Shown here piece by piece: positions 1 to 11,400 of a DNA stretch of 64,000 nucleotides; positions within the stretch are counted from its first letter, which is position 1; the number at the start of each line of letters is the position of its first letter. Source of the DNA: Cardinalis cardinalis (taxonomy: Eukaryota > Chordata > Aves > Passeriformes > Cardinalidae); NCBI GenBank assembly GCA_014549065.1, contig JACDOX010000024.1, positions 3,005,806 to 3,069,805 of the forward strand, in the 5' to 3' direction. A program made the translations under genes and the position numbers. Under the pieces are notes generated by a model. That model was not told where the DNA came from, made no database searches, and saw only the letters and a program-made list of their open reading frames with translations.

Positions 1-861
1 CTGCAAATACTAGAGATGTCTTTACAGAAAAATTATGTTGAAGNGAAAGAAGTCAGATATGTTTCATTTTGAATTCATACATTAAAAACTGACTTTTGAC
101 AGACTCCCTCTTTTTCAAGAGAGCCTGAAAAGTACATGAGTTTTAAGGCAGGTCAGGAGGNAATTGCACTAGTAAATCATATGACTACTTTTGAGGTACT
201 GGTTCTGAGCCACTGGAATGTAATTTAAAAACCAGCTACAGACCAGTTAGTATGAAGAACTACCTGTGGCTTTATGATTAGACTGGAAAAGCATAATAAT
301 ATACTGATAAGGTAGCAAAACAGAAGATGAAAGTTTTCTACACCTAATCTTTTTTTTTTCTTTCAGAAAATCATTGATATTTCTTCTTGTTGCCCGAAAT
401 TTAGCAAAGTGTTCATTTCTCAGAGAAAAAATAAGGATGAGTGGAAAAAAATTAAAATTNGTGAAGTTACATATATGTTGTCAGGAAGAATTTTCTAGAC
501 TTTTCATGCACTGGAATAAGAGTCTGCATTCAGACAACTGTCATGAAGCAATCCCAAATAATTTCCATAACAAGTAGGAGTTTTATTTTCCAACATAGCT
601 GACGTGCAATCCAGACCTCAACTTCCAAAGAAGGGAGGTTTTAGTAAAATAATTTTATTGTACTTCTGTCAATCTTATTTAGCCCTATGAGATGCATTCT
701 TTTTGTTATCTACACTCAGGAGCAAGTCCCAAATTGCATATACCCAAGTCATCTAACCTTAGCTCATACTGCTNAAGGAAACTGCTAAATAAAGAGAAAG
801 AGCTGTGAAATAGTCTGTGAAGCAGAGACATGAACACTAAAAAAGGTAAAAATAAAATAAT
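1..861. other. Unique AT-rich non-coding DNA
   Basis: No gene, RNA gene or recognisable repeat is visible. A 67-codon open frame at 374-577 has no context for a start, no recognisable motif and contains an ambiguous base, so I treat it as chance. The stretch ends where CR1-like sequence begins. Confidence 0.6.
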
Positions 862-1408
862 TGTCCCACTCTACTCTGCATTGGCACAGCCTCACTTCAA
901 ATACTGTGTGCAGTTTTGTAGTTTTGTTTACTGCAATATAAGGAAGATATCAAACTATTACAGAGTGTCCAGAGGAGGGCAACAAAAATGGTGAAGGGCC
1001 TTGAGGGGAAGCTGCGTGAGAGGCATCTGAGGTCACTTGGTCTGTTCAGTCTGGAGAAGAGGAGACTGAGGGGAGACCTTCAACATTCTCACGAGGGGAA
1101 GAGGAGGAGCAGGCGCTGATCTCTTCATTGTGGTGACCAGTGAGAGGACCCAAGGGAATGGCCTGAACTTGTGTCAGGGGAGGTTTAGGTTAGATATTAG
1201 AGAAAGGTTCTTCACTGNGAAGGTGGTTNGACACTGGACCAGGCTCCCCAGGAAGCNTTCATAGCACCAAGCCTGACTTTAGAGAGTGTTTAAAATTGCT
1301 CTGGGGNGCATGGTNTGACTCTNGGGAGTNGTGCNCTGCAGGGNTGGGAGTTGGATTCGATGATTCTTGTGGGTCCCTTCCAGCTCTACTTATCCTGTGA
1401 TTCTGTGA
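862..1408 (+). mobile_element. CR1 LINE, 5'-truncated 3' fragment
   Basis: CR1 is the dominant non-LTR retrotransposon of birds and is normally 5'-truncated. Typical CR1 phrases are seen in order on the plus strand: the relic of 'SALARPHLEYCVQF' near 870-915, 'gtccagaggagggcaac' at about 967, 'cagtctggagaagagga' near 1050, 'ggttcttcact' near 1206, 'agcaccaagcctgac' near 1263, and a tail with 'gattctgtga' at 1399-1408. The copy is clearly diverged from the consensus I remember and encodes no intact protein. Its wording resembles the CR1 tail at 47465-47709 more than the copy at 5963-7281, so those two probably share a subfamily. Nine ambiguous bases fall within 1218-1344, far denser than the surroundings. 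The left boundary is approximate; the right end is set by the CR1 tail. Confidence 0.9.
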
Positions 1409-2109
1409 AAATTGTGGAGAAATTGTTCTGTAAAATTGTGGAGAATTGTGGAAAATTGTTTTATTATCACCACAAATTTTTCAAATAAGCACNAAAAAGG
1501 CAAAGTATAAAATTGTAAAGGAATATACATATACTTGGGAGATGATGGCAAATTAGGAGCATTGAAGAGCAGCTCAAGGAGGCAAGGGAGTCTAAACCTT
1601 CCTCTCCTGACAGATGACTGACTTGCAATAAAACTCTGATAAACATAATAATATATTCTNTTGCTTGCTAATCCCAGTTCGCAATTGTGCATTTTAGCTA
1701 ATAATCATTGTTTCTAAGCAGTATCTATCCTGCTTGTGTAATCTCTTTACACATGGATAAAGATGCCTGAACAAAGCAACTCAGAGATACAGCCATTATA
1801 TTACCCAAGATCACCCTATCATTATTTAAAAAGGACTCTTTAGATCATGCTTATCACCATTCAGATATTCTTATCACTTGACAAATAATGAATATTCAAT
1901 GCCAAGAATTTTTACCTGATTTATGCTGNTTATCAGGTAGGCAGGCTCAAAATCTCAATTTCTGAGGAAACAAATAAATGNCCATGATTTATCTATATAT
2001 TACTCACAGGAATTGCCCATATGTAAGCACTTTTGAACCGTGGGACATAATTTCACATAGTTCAGTGCACAGAAGCCAACTGCATTGGCTTACCTCTGCC
2101 TGGGGTTAA
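1409..2109. other. Unique AT-rich non-coding DNA with short local repeats after CR1
   Basis: Just after the CR1 tail, 1404-1460 holds three to four imperfect copies of a motif like 'aaattgtggaga', a simple local duplication. The rest, up to the LTR target site at 2110, shows no recognisable gene or repeat. A 100-codon minus-strand frame at 1390-1692 partly overlaps the CR1 tail and has no recognisable domain. Confidence 0.55.
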
Positions 2110-2518
2110 GAACCCTGTGACCGTGGTCACAGGGGTTCTTAAATGANGGAAGAGATGAGAATGTTGACTCCATGATCAGAAGGCTTGATTTATTATTTTA
2201 TTATATGTATATATATTGCATTATAACTATACTAAAAAGAAAAGGAAAGAAAAGGTTTCCTCAGAAGCTGGCTAAGCTAAGAATAGAAAAGAAAGAATGA
2301 TAAAAAAGGCAGCTGTCTCGGACTCTGTCCGAGAAAGCTCAGTCCTTGATTGGCCATTAACTATAAACATTCAAGATGGGCCAATAAAAAATCCACCTGT
2401 TGCACTCCACAGCAGCAGACAACCATTGTTTACATTCTTTTTCTGGGGTCTCAGCTTCCCAGAAGGGAAAATCCTAAAGAAAGGATTTTTACTGAAAAAT
2501 ATGTCTGNGACAGAACCC
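2110..2518 (-). mobile_element. Solo LTR of an avian endogenous retrovirus, with 6-bp target duplication
   Basis: The LTR proper is 2116-2512 (397 bp) and runs from TGTGAC to GACA, the TG...CA ends expected of a retroviral LTR. It is flanked by a perfect 6-bp direct repeat, GAACCC, at 2110-2115 and 2513-2518, which marks the integration site. Six bases is the size usual for beta-like (ERVK) elements; that class assignment is inferred. Transcription is probably leftward: the minus strand has inverted-CCAAT and CCAAT motifs (about 2345-2390 on the plus strand), then an AATAAA signal (plus-strand TTTATT at 2189-2194) about 75 bp before the leftward end. No gag, pol or env sequence lies on either side, so the provirus was lost by LTR-LTR recombination. 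The element at 49880-50276 is the same family: most of its length aligns by eye, with a few indels. The open frame at 2297-2572 crosses the LTR end and is not a gene. Confidence 0.93.
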
Positions 2519-5500
2519 TTAAGTAAATATTTGCCTATTAAACAGCTGTTGCACCATGTATTTATTATCTAAGGTTAGGGCTATATAGAGGGAACCTAAA
2601 CCTAGAAAAAAGAACATTTATAAAGGATATAGACAGATTTTTACGGCTTTCAGTTAATTCCAGCTTGTAGCACAGAACAGCATTACAGTGTGCTTCTCTT
2701 CACCCTTATTCAATGTTCTCAGCTAACTGTGCATTTGTCTTGTTCATAATGCAGTAGTGTGAAGTAAACACTAGCTATGAACCAAGTTTGAAAACACGAG
2801 TTTGCATAAAGACATGCTGAAATTATTTCCCAAAACATTAATGTCAGTAACAATCANTGCTCTACTCTAATGCTTCTACTAATAACAATAATGATCACTT
2901 TTAGGTGAAAGAGAAGAAAAAATTCTGTCTAGGTTAATGGATTCTATTTGGGTTTTTTTCCTTTTCTATTCCAGCACAGGCCTTGGGTACTGTCCTGGTC
3001 TAATTTAGGGGCAGAAGCAGAGGATCCTGGATAAGAGAAGGGAAGGTTAATTAAACTAAGTTAAATAGGCTATCAAAATTAAGTTAGTCATAATGGTGAC
3101 CAAAGAATGTCTGATCACTTCCAACTCACTTCTAATTAAAAAATAGNTATATAAAACCAAATTATATTGCTGGGGAAAGGAGTCATATGAATGTTTCACA
3201 GTTGAATTGATTTTCCAACGTGATGCAATAGAATATGTCCCTGATTGATTTGAGAAGGTGTATAAATATATGTTGCACCATTGTGCCTNTGCTGTAGAAG
3301 TGGAGAAAAGGCCCTTAAGATTTGCATTGTTGGCGGAGTTTCTCACCAAGAGAAGTTTCCTTCTCTTGTTTCTTTTTCTCTTGATTTGGGGGGAATTTTT
3401 TTCTCCTTTTCTTTTTGCATTGCACAATATATTCATGGTTGTTTCACTTCTCCAGTTCCTTTGAGAATTGGTATGTCAAATAGTAGAAGGGGCATTCAGC
3501 AGCAAGGGCAATAAATTCCCAAAATACGAAACAATGTAGTAGAAAACCAGTTGATATTGTCACAATGGAAAGTAGGGGCCTACAAATTAGACAGACTGTA
3601 CTGTGAAGAGTCTGTCTTCGTTCTTTTTTGAAGGAGGAGATTGCACAGCTTTAGCATTTAATGAAGATAACATGATTAATTTTGTATGAAAATTTGGTTA
3701 TGAACTGCTGCTCAGTTCACTGCAGATATTTACACTCTAATAATATGGTGCNTGTACATGCACATGCTGCATTATTGAGAACACAAATTCAATAAATTAA
3801 TAACTATTAAATGGAAGGATTTAAATTATCTGTGCAAATATAATTGTCTCAATAACTAGAACAGAGATCTGTAGAAGAAAGAGGAAGATTCAGAGATGAA
3901 TCTCTGTAGACCTCTTACTTTTCCTGCTGTGCCTTCTGCCAACTTGATCCATTTCACTGCCCTGAGAAGGACACGGGGAGACTGAAGAGCCTACTGAGAA
4001 CCTTTTATGTTTATATTTTTCTGGAAAATTTTCTTCATTTACATGCAATGAAAGNTGCTCAGTTAATGAGCACTCATTCAACATTGGGTTTTACTGCCAG
4101 TTTTCACTGAGCAGTCCCATGCTTTACTTTAATTTGTTCAATTAATGTCATTCTCTGAGGACATAAATATTGATTTCCTCATNGTTTTTCTCTGTGGCAC
4201 TTTTAATTATATTATGTGAGTGCCACATAAAATAATCATTATCATATTTTGTGAAATGACAGGTTAATATTCATTCCCCATTTTACAAGTATATTAAGAT
4301 TTTAAAAACATTCCTGAATTCTGGATGTCCACTTTTAAATATTTACCAATGGCTTCTATGCCAGATATTTTGTTTTGCAGGAAGACTCAAAGCATGGCTG
4401 GCACCAAAAGTGGCACTTTCATNATTATGACCCTTTTTCCCTGTGAAGATATTCAGTGGCATCGGGCATAGCCTTTCCCGCTTTTCTTTCTTGTGTTTTT
4501 GAGATTATTCAGTCACGATCTACCACCACTGGCAACACATAAATATGATTCTTACAGACACTTGTCTAGTCCCTTCTGTACTTAAATAATCCCCCTCTTG
4601 TCTGTGGTGTACAGGAGGAATAATATCCTGGGTTTGGCGAAAAACAAGGCTAGAAGAATTTCCTGCAATGTGTGCATATCCTGGAGAAATTATTATAACA
4701 GAACTAATTGTAAAATTAATTTATTCATGGGGAATAGAATTTCCAGCGTGTGAGACATCAAACCAGCTTTTACTTCTTTCTATAACTTTGATTCANAGGT
4801 TTTGAGCTAGATTTTTAAGACATGGATCTGTAATATTAATTTATAAAAATGAACTTTGAGGCACCAAAAAAAAAAAAAAAGAAATCTGCTCAGCAATTAT
4901 CTGGAATTGACACGAACTGAAAGTACTGCCACTAAAACCATCAGGCATTGGAAACCTCATTCTGTGCTCTTTAAATCATTTGGAGAAACAGAAGGTCTCA
5001 GAAGAAANTTTATATTGCAATTCCAAATCTTAAATATTTCAATTAATATAAGAAAGAGTTGAAGTATGTAAACATGTAACTTCCCCTGTAGGCATAAACT
5101 CTTCTGTTCATTGTTTTTTCCTTCACAATTTGACATATGGTGCTGAATCAGTAAGGCAATTGATCATTATTAAATAATCACACACTTGGGAGGCTTCAAG
5201 CCACAGGATGTAACCAGAGAGTCGGAACCACAGGGGTATGATAATTTTTCAGTTATATGTAATCATATAATTTCTTTAAATTTTACTACTGCAATAAATA
5301 ATTTCCTGTGTGAATAGAGCTGCCAGTTAATGTCACAATATTTCACCTACAAGACTTGCACAGGCTAATGCACTTCTACAAAAACCCTAAAAGCTATTAT
5401 AATTAGAAGGCTGATTCAGTCTAATGTTCAGAATCTGCGCCTGACAATCTCCCTTGCAGTCAAAGCATTTGCAATGCCTCTTCCCAGAAGCAACAGCTGA

Positions 5501-5962
5501 ATCAGAATCAGAATCAGAAGAATGAAAGCAGTGGGCATCAAGAGGCCAAGACTTACATGTTTGCCTTATTGATAAACGTGTGAGTGGAAATTGGGGTGTT
5601 AATTTTTACTCAGTGGCCAAGTTTTACTCTATTTCCCAGTAATATTAAAGGAAATTTTGCTTTCACTGAATATAAATANAGAATATGAAATCCTGTAATA
5701 AAAAAAACTTGAGCAGAAAAGCAGGAAAAATTTTGTCATGCTAATACTTGCAATTTTTAGCAATATGTATACTTAAGGTTCTGTGTAGTGAAATGTCTTT
5801 TGTCTTTACTTAATAGTATAATCTAATTAATAATTAATTTAATAATTCAATATATTTACATAATAAATAATATATTTGCTTCTGTTTACTNTTAGTTATA
5901 ATGTAGGCATGAGTGCAAAGAACACAAAGAGCAAGGTGCTACACAGAGCTGCACGGAGCACA
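2519..5962. other. Unique AT-rich non-coding DNA
   Basis: No gene or identifiable mobile element was recognised. Minor items are a 15-base A run at 4866-4880, an inverted repeat with 9-bp arms (4193-4201 and 4219-4227, loop 17), an AGAATC triplication near 5498-5518, and an almost pure A/T block at about 5815-5880. Several short open frames (for example 3056-3436 minus and 3890-4084 minus) have no recognisable motif. Confidence 0.55.
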
Positions 5963-7281
5963 GCTACAGGAGGATTCTGGTAACTACTGCCCTGTCAGCC
6001 TCAACTCTGTGCCTGACAAGATCATGGAACAGATCTTTCTAGAAACTATGCTAAGGCACATGGAGAACAGGGTGGTGAAGCAAGACAGGTAGCACAGCTT
6101 CACCAAAGGCAAATCCTGCTTACTGTGATGGAGCGACTGTCTGTGGAGAAGGGAAGGGCTACAGATGTCATGTATATGGACTTCTGTAAAGACTTTGAAA
6201 CAATCCCTCACAATATCCTTCTCTAAATTGAAGAGATGGATTCAATGGGTCTTCAGTGAATAAGGAATTGATTGAATAATTACATAGTTGTCAACGGCTC
6301 AAAGTCTTGATGAACATCCATGACAACTTGTATCCCTCAGGGGTCCATATTTGGAATCGTTGTTATTTAATATCTTAATTAATAATGTAGATGAAGGGAC
6401 AGATTGCACCCTTATAAAATTTGCAGATGACACCAAGCTGAGTGGTGTTGTTGATACACCTGAAGGATGGGATGCAATCCAGAGGGANCTGGACAAGTTT
6501 GAGAAGTGAGCCCACGGGACATTCATGACATGGAACAAGACNGAGTACAAGGTGCTTCATCAGCATCAGGGCAATCCCTGGTGTCAACACAGGCTGGGGA
6601 TGAGCAGACCNTGGCAGGGCTGCTAAGAAGGACTTGGGGGTGATGGTGGATGAGAGGTTGGACTCGAGATGACAATGTGCACTTACAGCCCAGAAAGCCA
6701 ATTGCATCCTGGGCTCCATCCAAAGCAGTGTGGCCAGCAGAGCAAGGGAGGGGATTCTGCTCTTCTGCTCTGGNGAGATCCNACCTGGAGAGCTGCATCC
6801 AGCTCTGGGGACCCAGCACAAGAAGGATAGAATGTATTAGATTGAGTCCAGAGGAGGGACACTAAAATTATTAGAGGGATGGAGCACCTCTCCTATGAGG
6901 AAAAGCTATAGGAGAATTGAGATTTTTCTGCCTAGAACAGAGAAGGCCTTGAGGTGAACTAATTGCNGCTCTCCAGTGCAAGAAAGATGGAGAGAGCCAA
7001 TTTATAAGAGCATGTAGTGATAACACAAGGTGGGATGNTTTCAAAATGAGATTAGGTTTAGATGAGAAGCTAGGAAGAAATTCTTTACTGGGAGGGTGGT
7101 GAAACACTGNAACAGGTTGCCCAGAGCTGTAGCAGATGACCTATCCCAGTCAGTGTTCAAGGCCAGCTTGGATGAGGCTCTGGAAGCAACCNTTGGAAGG
7201 TGTGGCATAGTGGATCCATGGCAAGTGGNTTGGGATCAGATGATCTTTAAGGTCCTTTCCAACCCAAATCATTCTATGATT
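5963..7281 (+). mobile_element. CR1 LINE, long 5'-truncated copy with reverse transcriptase relics
   Basis: This is about 1.3 kb of CR1 in plus orientation, covering the C-terminal half of ORF2 and the 3' end. Visible relics include 'NYCPVSLNSVPDKIMEQI' encoded from about 5978 (family wording NYR.VSLTSVPGKIMEQI), the 'FTKGKSCL' block near 6100, and the catalytic-centre block 'KFADDTKLSG', whose FADD codons are 6420-6431. The 'EGWDAIQ' stretch and the 'LESCIQLWG' region near 6785-6815 follow. The 3' end reads 'ccaacccaaatcattctatg' and stops near 7281, the standard CR1 terminus. The relics lie in different reading frames with stops between them (for example a stop shortly after 'NRVVKQDR'), so the copy is dead. 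About nine ambiguous bases are scattered through it. Open frames on the opposite strand (6299-6550, 6375-6821, 6871-7107, 7150-7422) are shadows of this repeat. Confidence 0.95.
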
Positions 7282-7921
7282 AATATTACTGAGTTCAGAA
7301 AAAAAAAGACAAAACCCTGTTATCTGTACATAACACAAAAAGAGCAACTGCTTGGCTTCTCCTGTCATTTCAACTGGCATAAACTGCTCTTCCTTCTTAA
7401 TACTTGAAAACACAATTTTCATTTTGAATATACCATTCCCATGTTGAAGAAATCTTCAATGGAGGCCTTATTCAAGCAGCCTCAGGCCTGAGGCCCCATA
7501 ACCCCCAGCCCCAGGGAGCTGTCAGCATCCTGACTGTGGTTGTAAATCATGGGCTTGTACATGAGATGTNCAAAATGTGTTTTCCCTGACACTTGGCTCA
7601 AAGCAAGAGCAAGCACACAGGTATTTTTTCCCAGGACAGTAATGTCTATGTAGCAAGGCAGTAACTCACAGACATTTAGCTTTTGAAAAAGTTAACTCAT
7701 TTTTCTTCTGGTCAATGACCCTGCAATTTTCAAGCACTCCCTTTGGAAATTTCAGAGTTGTTGGTCATTTGTGGGATACAAATTACAGCACAGCAGATAT
7801 ATCCACATAATCTGTCTTTCAAACATAAGGAAACAGGACTGATTTCACTTTTGATCCCCTTAGGAAGACAAAGCTGGTACAACTTATTAGTATTAGCTGG
7901 TACAANTTATTAGACTCACCA
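7282..7921. other. Non-coding DNA with a short tandem duplication
   Basis: Most of this stretch is featureless. At 7873-7913 a 23-base unit starting 'gctggtacaacttattag' is followed directly by an 18-base partial copy (7896-7913). The second copy differs only at an N where the first has C. A 16-bp palindrome at 7479-7494 is of a size expected by chance. No gene is seen. Confidence 0.6.
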
Positions 7922-8406
7922 TGTAAGTCGATGCAACCAAGGTGACCACCAAGCCACAGCTGAGATGCAAAGAGTAGATTTATTTCATTACTTCACTAAC
8001 ACTGGGCCACAGAGACACACAGGGANACAGGCTTTCTTAGGCTTAGTTCATCCTAGTGACTGTGGGGGGGTGAAAGGGCCCCCTCTGCCTGTCCCAATAT
8101 ACCAAAGGGCTTCAGGCACACACGGTTTATGGGTTTATCAAAAGGCTGTGCTTTCTGAGCCTCCAGCAGGAGGCTCCAGCATGTCTGCGAGAGTGTGTTA
8201 TCTCTACACAGGAATTCTGCTTCTCAAAACAGGCAGAGGATGAACAATTCTAGGCATAAGAATGGGAGCTTTCCCACCCCAGAATTCTCGCATTCCCAGC
8301 TGCAAAATCGCTTTGAGTGAAAATTCCCTCCTTGNCAAATCTGGTTTTAACTGTTTGCTCCCAACAGCCACTGATGTCCTGCTACCACCAACCAGAACGA
8401 CTTACA
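7922..8406 (-). mobile_element. Probable solo LTR, minus orientation
   Basis: A 485-bp segment is bounded by perfect 9-bp inverted ends, TGTAAGTCG at 7922-7930 and CGACTTACA at 8398-8406, which include the TG...CA termini of a retroviral LTR. On the minus strand an AATAAA signal (plus-strand TTTATT at 7979-7984) sits about 57 bp before the leftward end, the expected place for a poly(A) signal ahead of U5. A GC-rich hairpin with 8-bp arms lies at 8157-8176, and the whole block is more GC-rich than its flanks. No target-site duplication is visible: the flanks are 'cacca' and 'gttgt'. Directly beyond the leftward end the minus strand reads TGGTGAGTC, which begins like a primer-binding site but is not a clear tRNA match. 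No retroviral coding sequence adjoins it. The family is not identified, and an unrelated repeat with inverted ends is possible. Confidence 0.55.
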
Positions 8407-11400
8407 GTTGTTTTGTGCAAGCTAATTGTTCTTCTGTATACATCTGGGAAATTGCTACTTCAAAATGACTCAAATATGAGTAGTTATTTTTAACACCTCT
8501 GCAATTATCTCCATCCAAATCCAGCCACAATCTTTTATCTTCCTTTACTAAAAATGAGGTTGATCAAAAGCGCTGTTTTACCCATGCTCTCAATAATTTT
8601 CTGTTGTTTTAGCTGTCACTTTATCACCAGCTGCTTGGTGGGTTTTGAGTGAGTGCAGCAGGGGTTTTCTGGTGCTGTAGGAGAGCAAGGACATGGGAGC
8701 AGGGACAGCACAAGGTGCACACTCGGGCATGCTCATTTAGAAGAGTCCTTCAGCTGGTCCCAAGAATCCTCAGTTCTAAGCCACTACTAGCAGTGCCTTT
8801 CCTGAAACACAAGAAACAGGACAATAATCAGCTCCCCAAGGCTCTGGAGTGCAAAGACAATCTTAAAGCTTTTAAAATATATTTTNTTCCTTACTGTCTC
8901 TGTCTTCATTGCAATCCAAAAAGAGAAACAGCATTTTGCTGATAATAATCCAGAAAGGTCTGCTTGTAACCCATGCAAAGTTACTGATGTGGGTAAGGCA
9001 GATGACTAGTTTAGCAAAAATGCAGGAAATTAGGCTATATTTATGTCAAGTCTTTAATGGGACTGAATACTTTTGTTTCATTGATTTTTGTCCTTTATTC
9101 TGCCCAGTTGTCATCACAGCATTTCAAAGAGCCCTCAGCTCATGTGTTTCACTCAAATGATGTATGGGATTTGATGAGAATTCACACCAAAACTGCTGCA
9201 AAAATATAGCNTCTATTCAATATGCTTGAAATCCAAGTGAGAGAAAGAGCAAGAAACTTATTTTCAAAAGAAAGGTTTGACTTTTGCATTTTGGGGATTC
9301 TTTGCTGAAACTGAGCATAGAAAGGCTCTGAGAGCATGCATGTACTGAAAAGCAAATTTTTATTATTTATTCTGCCCTACTAGCAATAAAAAATTAGTTC
9401 ATCTGCACATCCATGAAGTTAGTTAATGAAGGGTTTTAGAATTAAGATATAAAGCTTAGTCTTTGAGCTCTGGTTCAGGAAATCTATTTACTAAAGTCAA
9501 AAGCAGTTTTGACACCACCAAGTCAGATAATAAAGCAAATTATTGGAGTCTATTTCCTAGGCCTTATTTGAGTATTAATCCTGAGAGAGAGTAANTAAGT
9601 CAGAAGGTTCTCCATGGGGAGAGATCTGCAAGAGTCAGANGAAACACAGATAGATCTTCCAAGGGATGGAAGGTGAAAGCCCATAATGATGCATGAGGCT
9701 AGATCAGAGAACAGCCCTCACAATGGGCTACCCCAAACAGAAACAGGCAAGGCTCCAATATGTGAAACAGAGCACATTAATTTGTTTAATGAGTGAATAG
9801 AGCATGTACTCATTTAATGAACCTGATTCAAGGGCTGCTTGACTGCAAATTGCATCTTTCTGAAAAAATAACTCAAACTAGCTGTGTCTAACTTCCATAT
9901 TTTCAACTCCCATGATGGCTGAGTTAATACTTCTTACCCTGAAGAAAAAAAACAAACTGAAATTGCAAGGATTTCATATCCCTATTATTTATTTTGTAGA
10001 AAAATATATTCTGTGGCATCATAACACCTGGAACTAGGAGCTGGGAATTGAGTTTTTAATAGGAAAGTCAGTTTTGTTAATTTGAACTCTTCATTTTTTA
10101 ATACTGCTTTTAAAGTCTTTTACCAAGGAAAGATTATTTCTTCTGCCTTCTAGCGTGTAAAGTTTTCTCTCAGCAGACACTCTTCTCTGCTTGGTTCTCT
10201 CTGTAACTGAAAAGAGAGCTGAGTTGCTTGCCTCTTCTAAGTGTACATAAAAGCTTTCTTGAATTTTATGTAACATTTTACTTTGTGTATAAAATTGGAT
10301 GAAATGTGTCTCTCCTAATGCTAACAGAAAAAAGAAAGAGGTGACATTGCTTTTCAATNACTAATCATCCAGATTTTATATCCATATAGAAAGATCAGGC
10401 ACACTTGGGAAAATGTGAATTTCTGTCAATGAGCTATCTTGTGGCAATAGCAAGGAGATGTGAGGAGGTATTTAGAGCAAATTCAGCCTCAGGGAGGAGC
10501 AGANTCCTGCCGAGTGCTTGAAAGGGAGTCAATACCATGTAAAAAGCAGACTTATGATCAGGAATGAGACCATGTAGGGTTCAAATCAATATGCACAAGA
10601 ATTTTAAATGCCGAGTTCCTTTCTCAGGGTGTTAAAAACATTGCTAAAGCCTGTAACCTTACAGGTGTCTTTCATATGTAATAAGCAGTCATTATCAGCA
10701 GTTTTTCCTTATACTACCATATATATATACACTTTATATTACTGCCTTGCTGTTTTTTCCTTTGGTCATTGTCTTTCCTAATCCCCATCAATCTGAACAT
10801 GATTCAGACCTTTGCTCTGTGCCTGCAGCTGGAATTGTCATCTCCCCACAGTTAATGTCCCAGGCTTTTTGGTCTTCATGATTCAATTGTCTGGGCTGTT
10901 TTAAGGACATGTATGTAATTGTACCTGAAACTGCAGATGGAGGGTTTCAGAACCCAGGGATTCCCTGTCAATCTTGTGTTTCTGCAATGAGCAGGTCTCC
11001 TGTATTTCACAGAAAGATGATTAGAACTTTCTGGGAGAAAAAACCCAGAACCAGATATGATTTAACCCAAATAGTCCTCTTTTAAAAAATTGCTTTAAAA
11101 CAATTCATTTTCTGAATTACATGGAAACATTTCACAATACCTTTATCTCAATGTTTAGCTCATTTTGGTTCAGTAAGTACAGAATTTCAGTGAGAAAATG
11201 TGCTTTTGAGAAATGAAAGTTGCCACAGAGTTATTCTAAGAATAATACAGACTAAGAAAACTCTGAAAAGGATTAAAATTTAAACTTCAGCNGTGGCTTT
11301 ATTGCAAGTTTCATTTGGGAAGAGGAAAGACTAAACCATTTGAAACTTTTCCCTGCCAAACTTTTCTGCTGGCTCTGGAAACGGTGTCCGTGCTGCCACC

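Noticed and set aside
2996..3460. Possible old LTR starting 'tgtcctggtctaatttag' with a TATA-like 'gtataaatata' near 3259
   Set aside because: The start resembles some songbird LTRs, but I found no matching CA end, no target duplication and no poly(A) signal in the right place.
4193..4227. Inverted repeat with 9-bp arms (TGTGGCACT) and 17-base loop
   Set aside because: Arms of this size with a loop of this size are expected by chance several times in 64 kb.
6375..6821. 148-codon minus-strand frame
   Set aside because: Antisense to the plus-strand CR1 copy. It contains several ambiguous bases and no independent evidence of coding.
7479..7494. 16-bp palindrome GCCTCAGGCCTGAGGC
   Set aside because: About one perfect 16-bp palindrome is expected by chance in a window this long.
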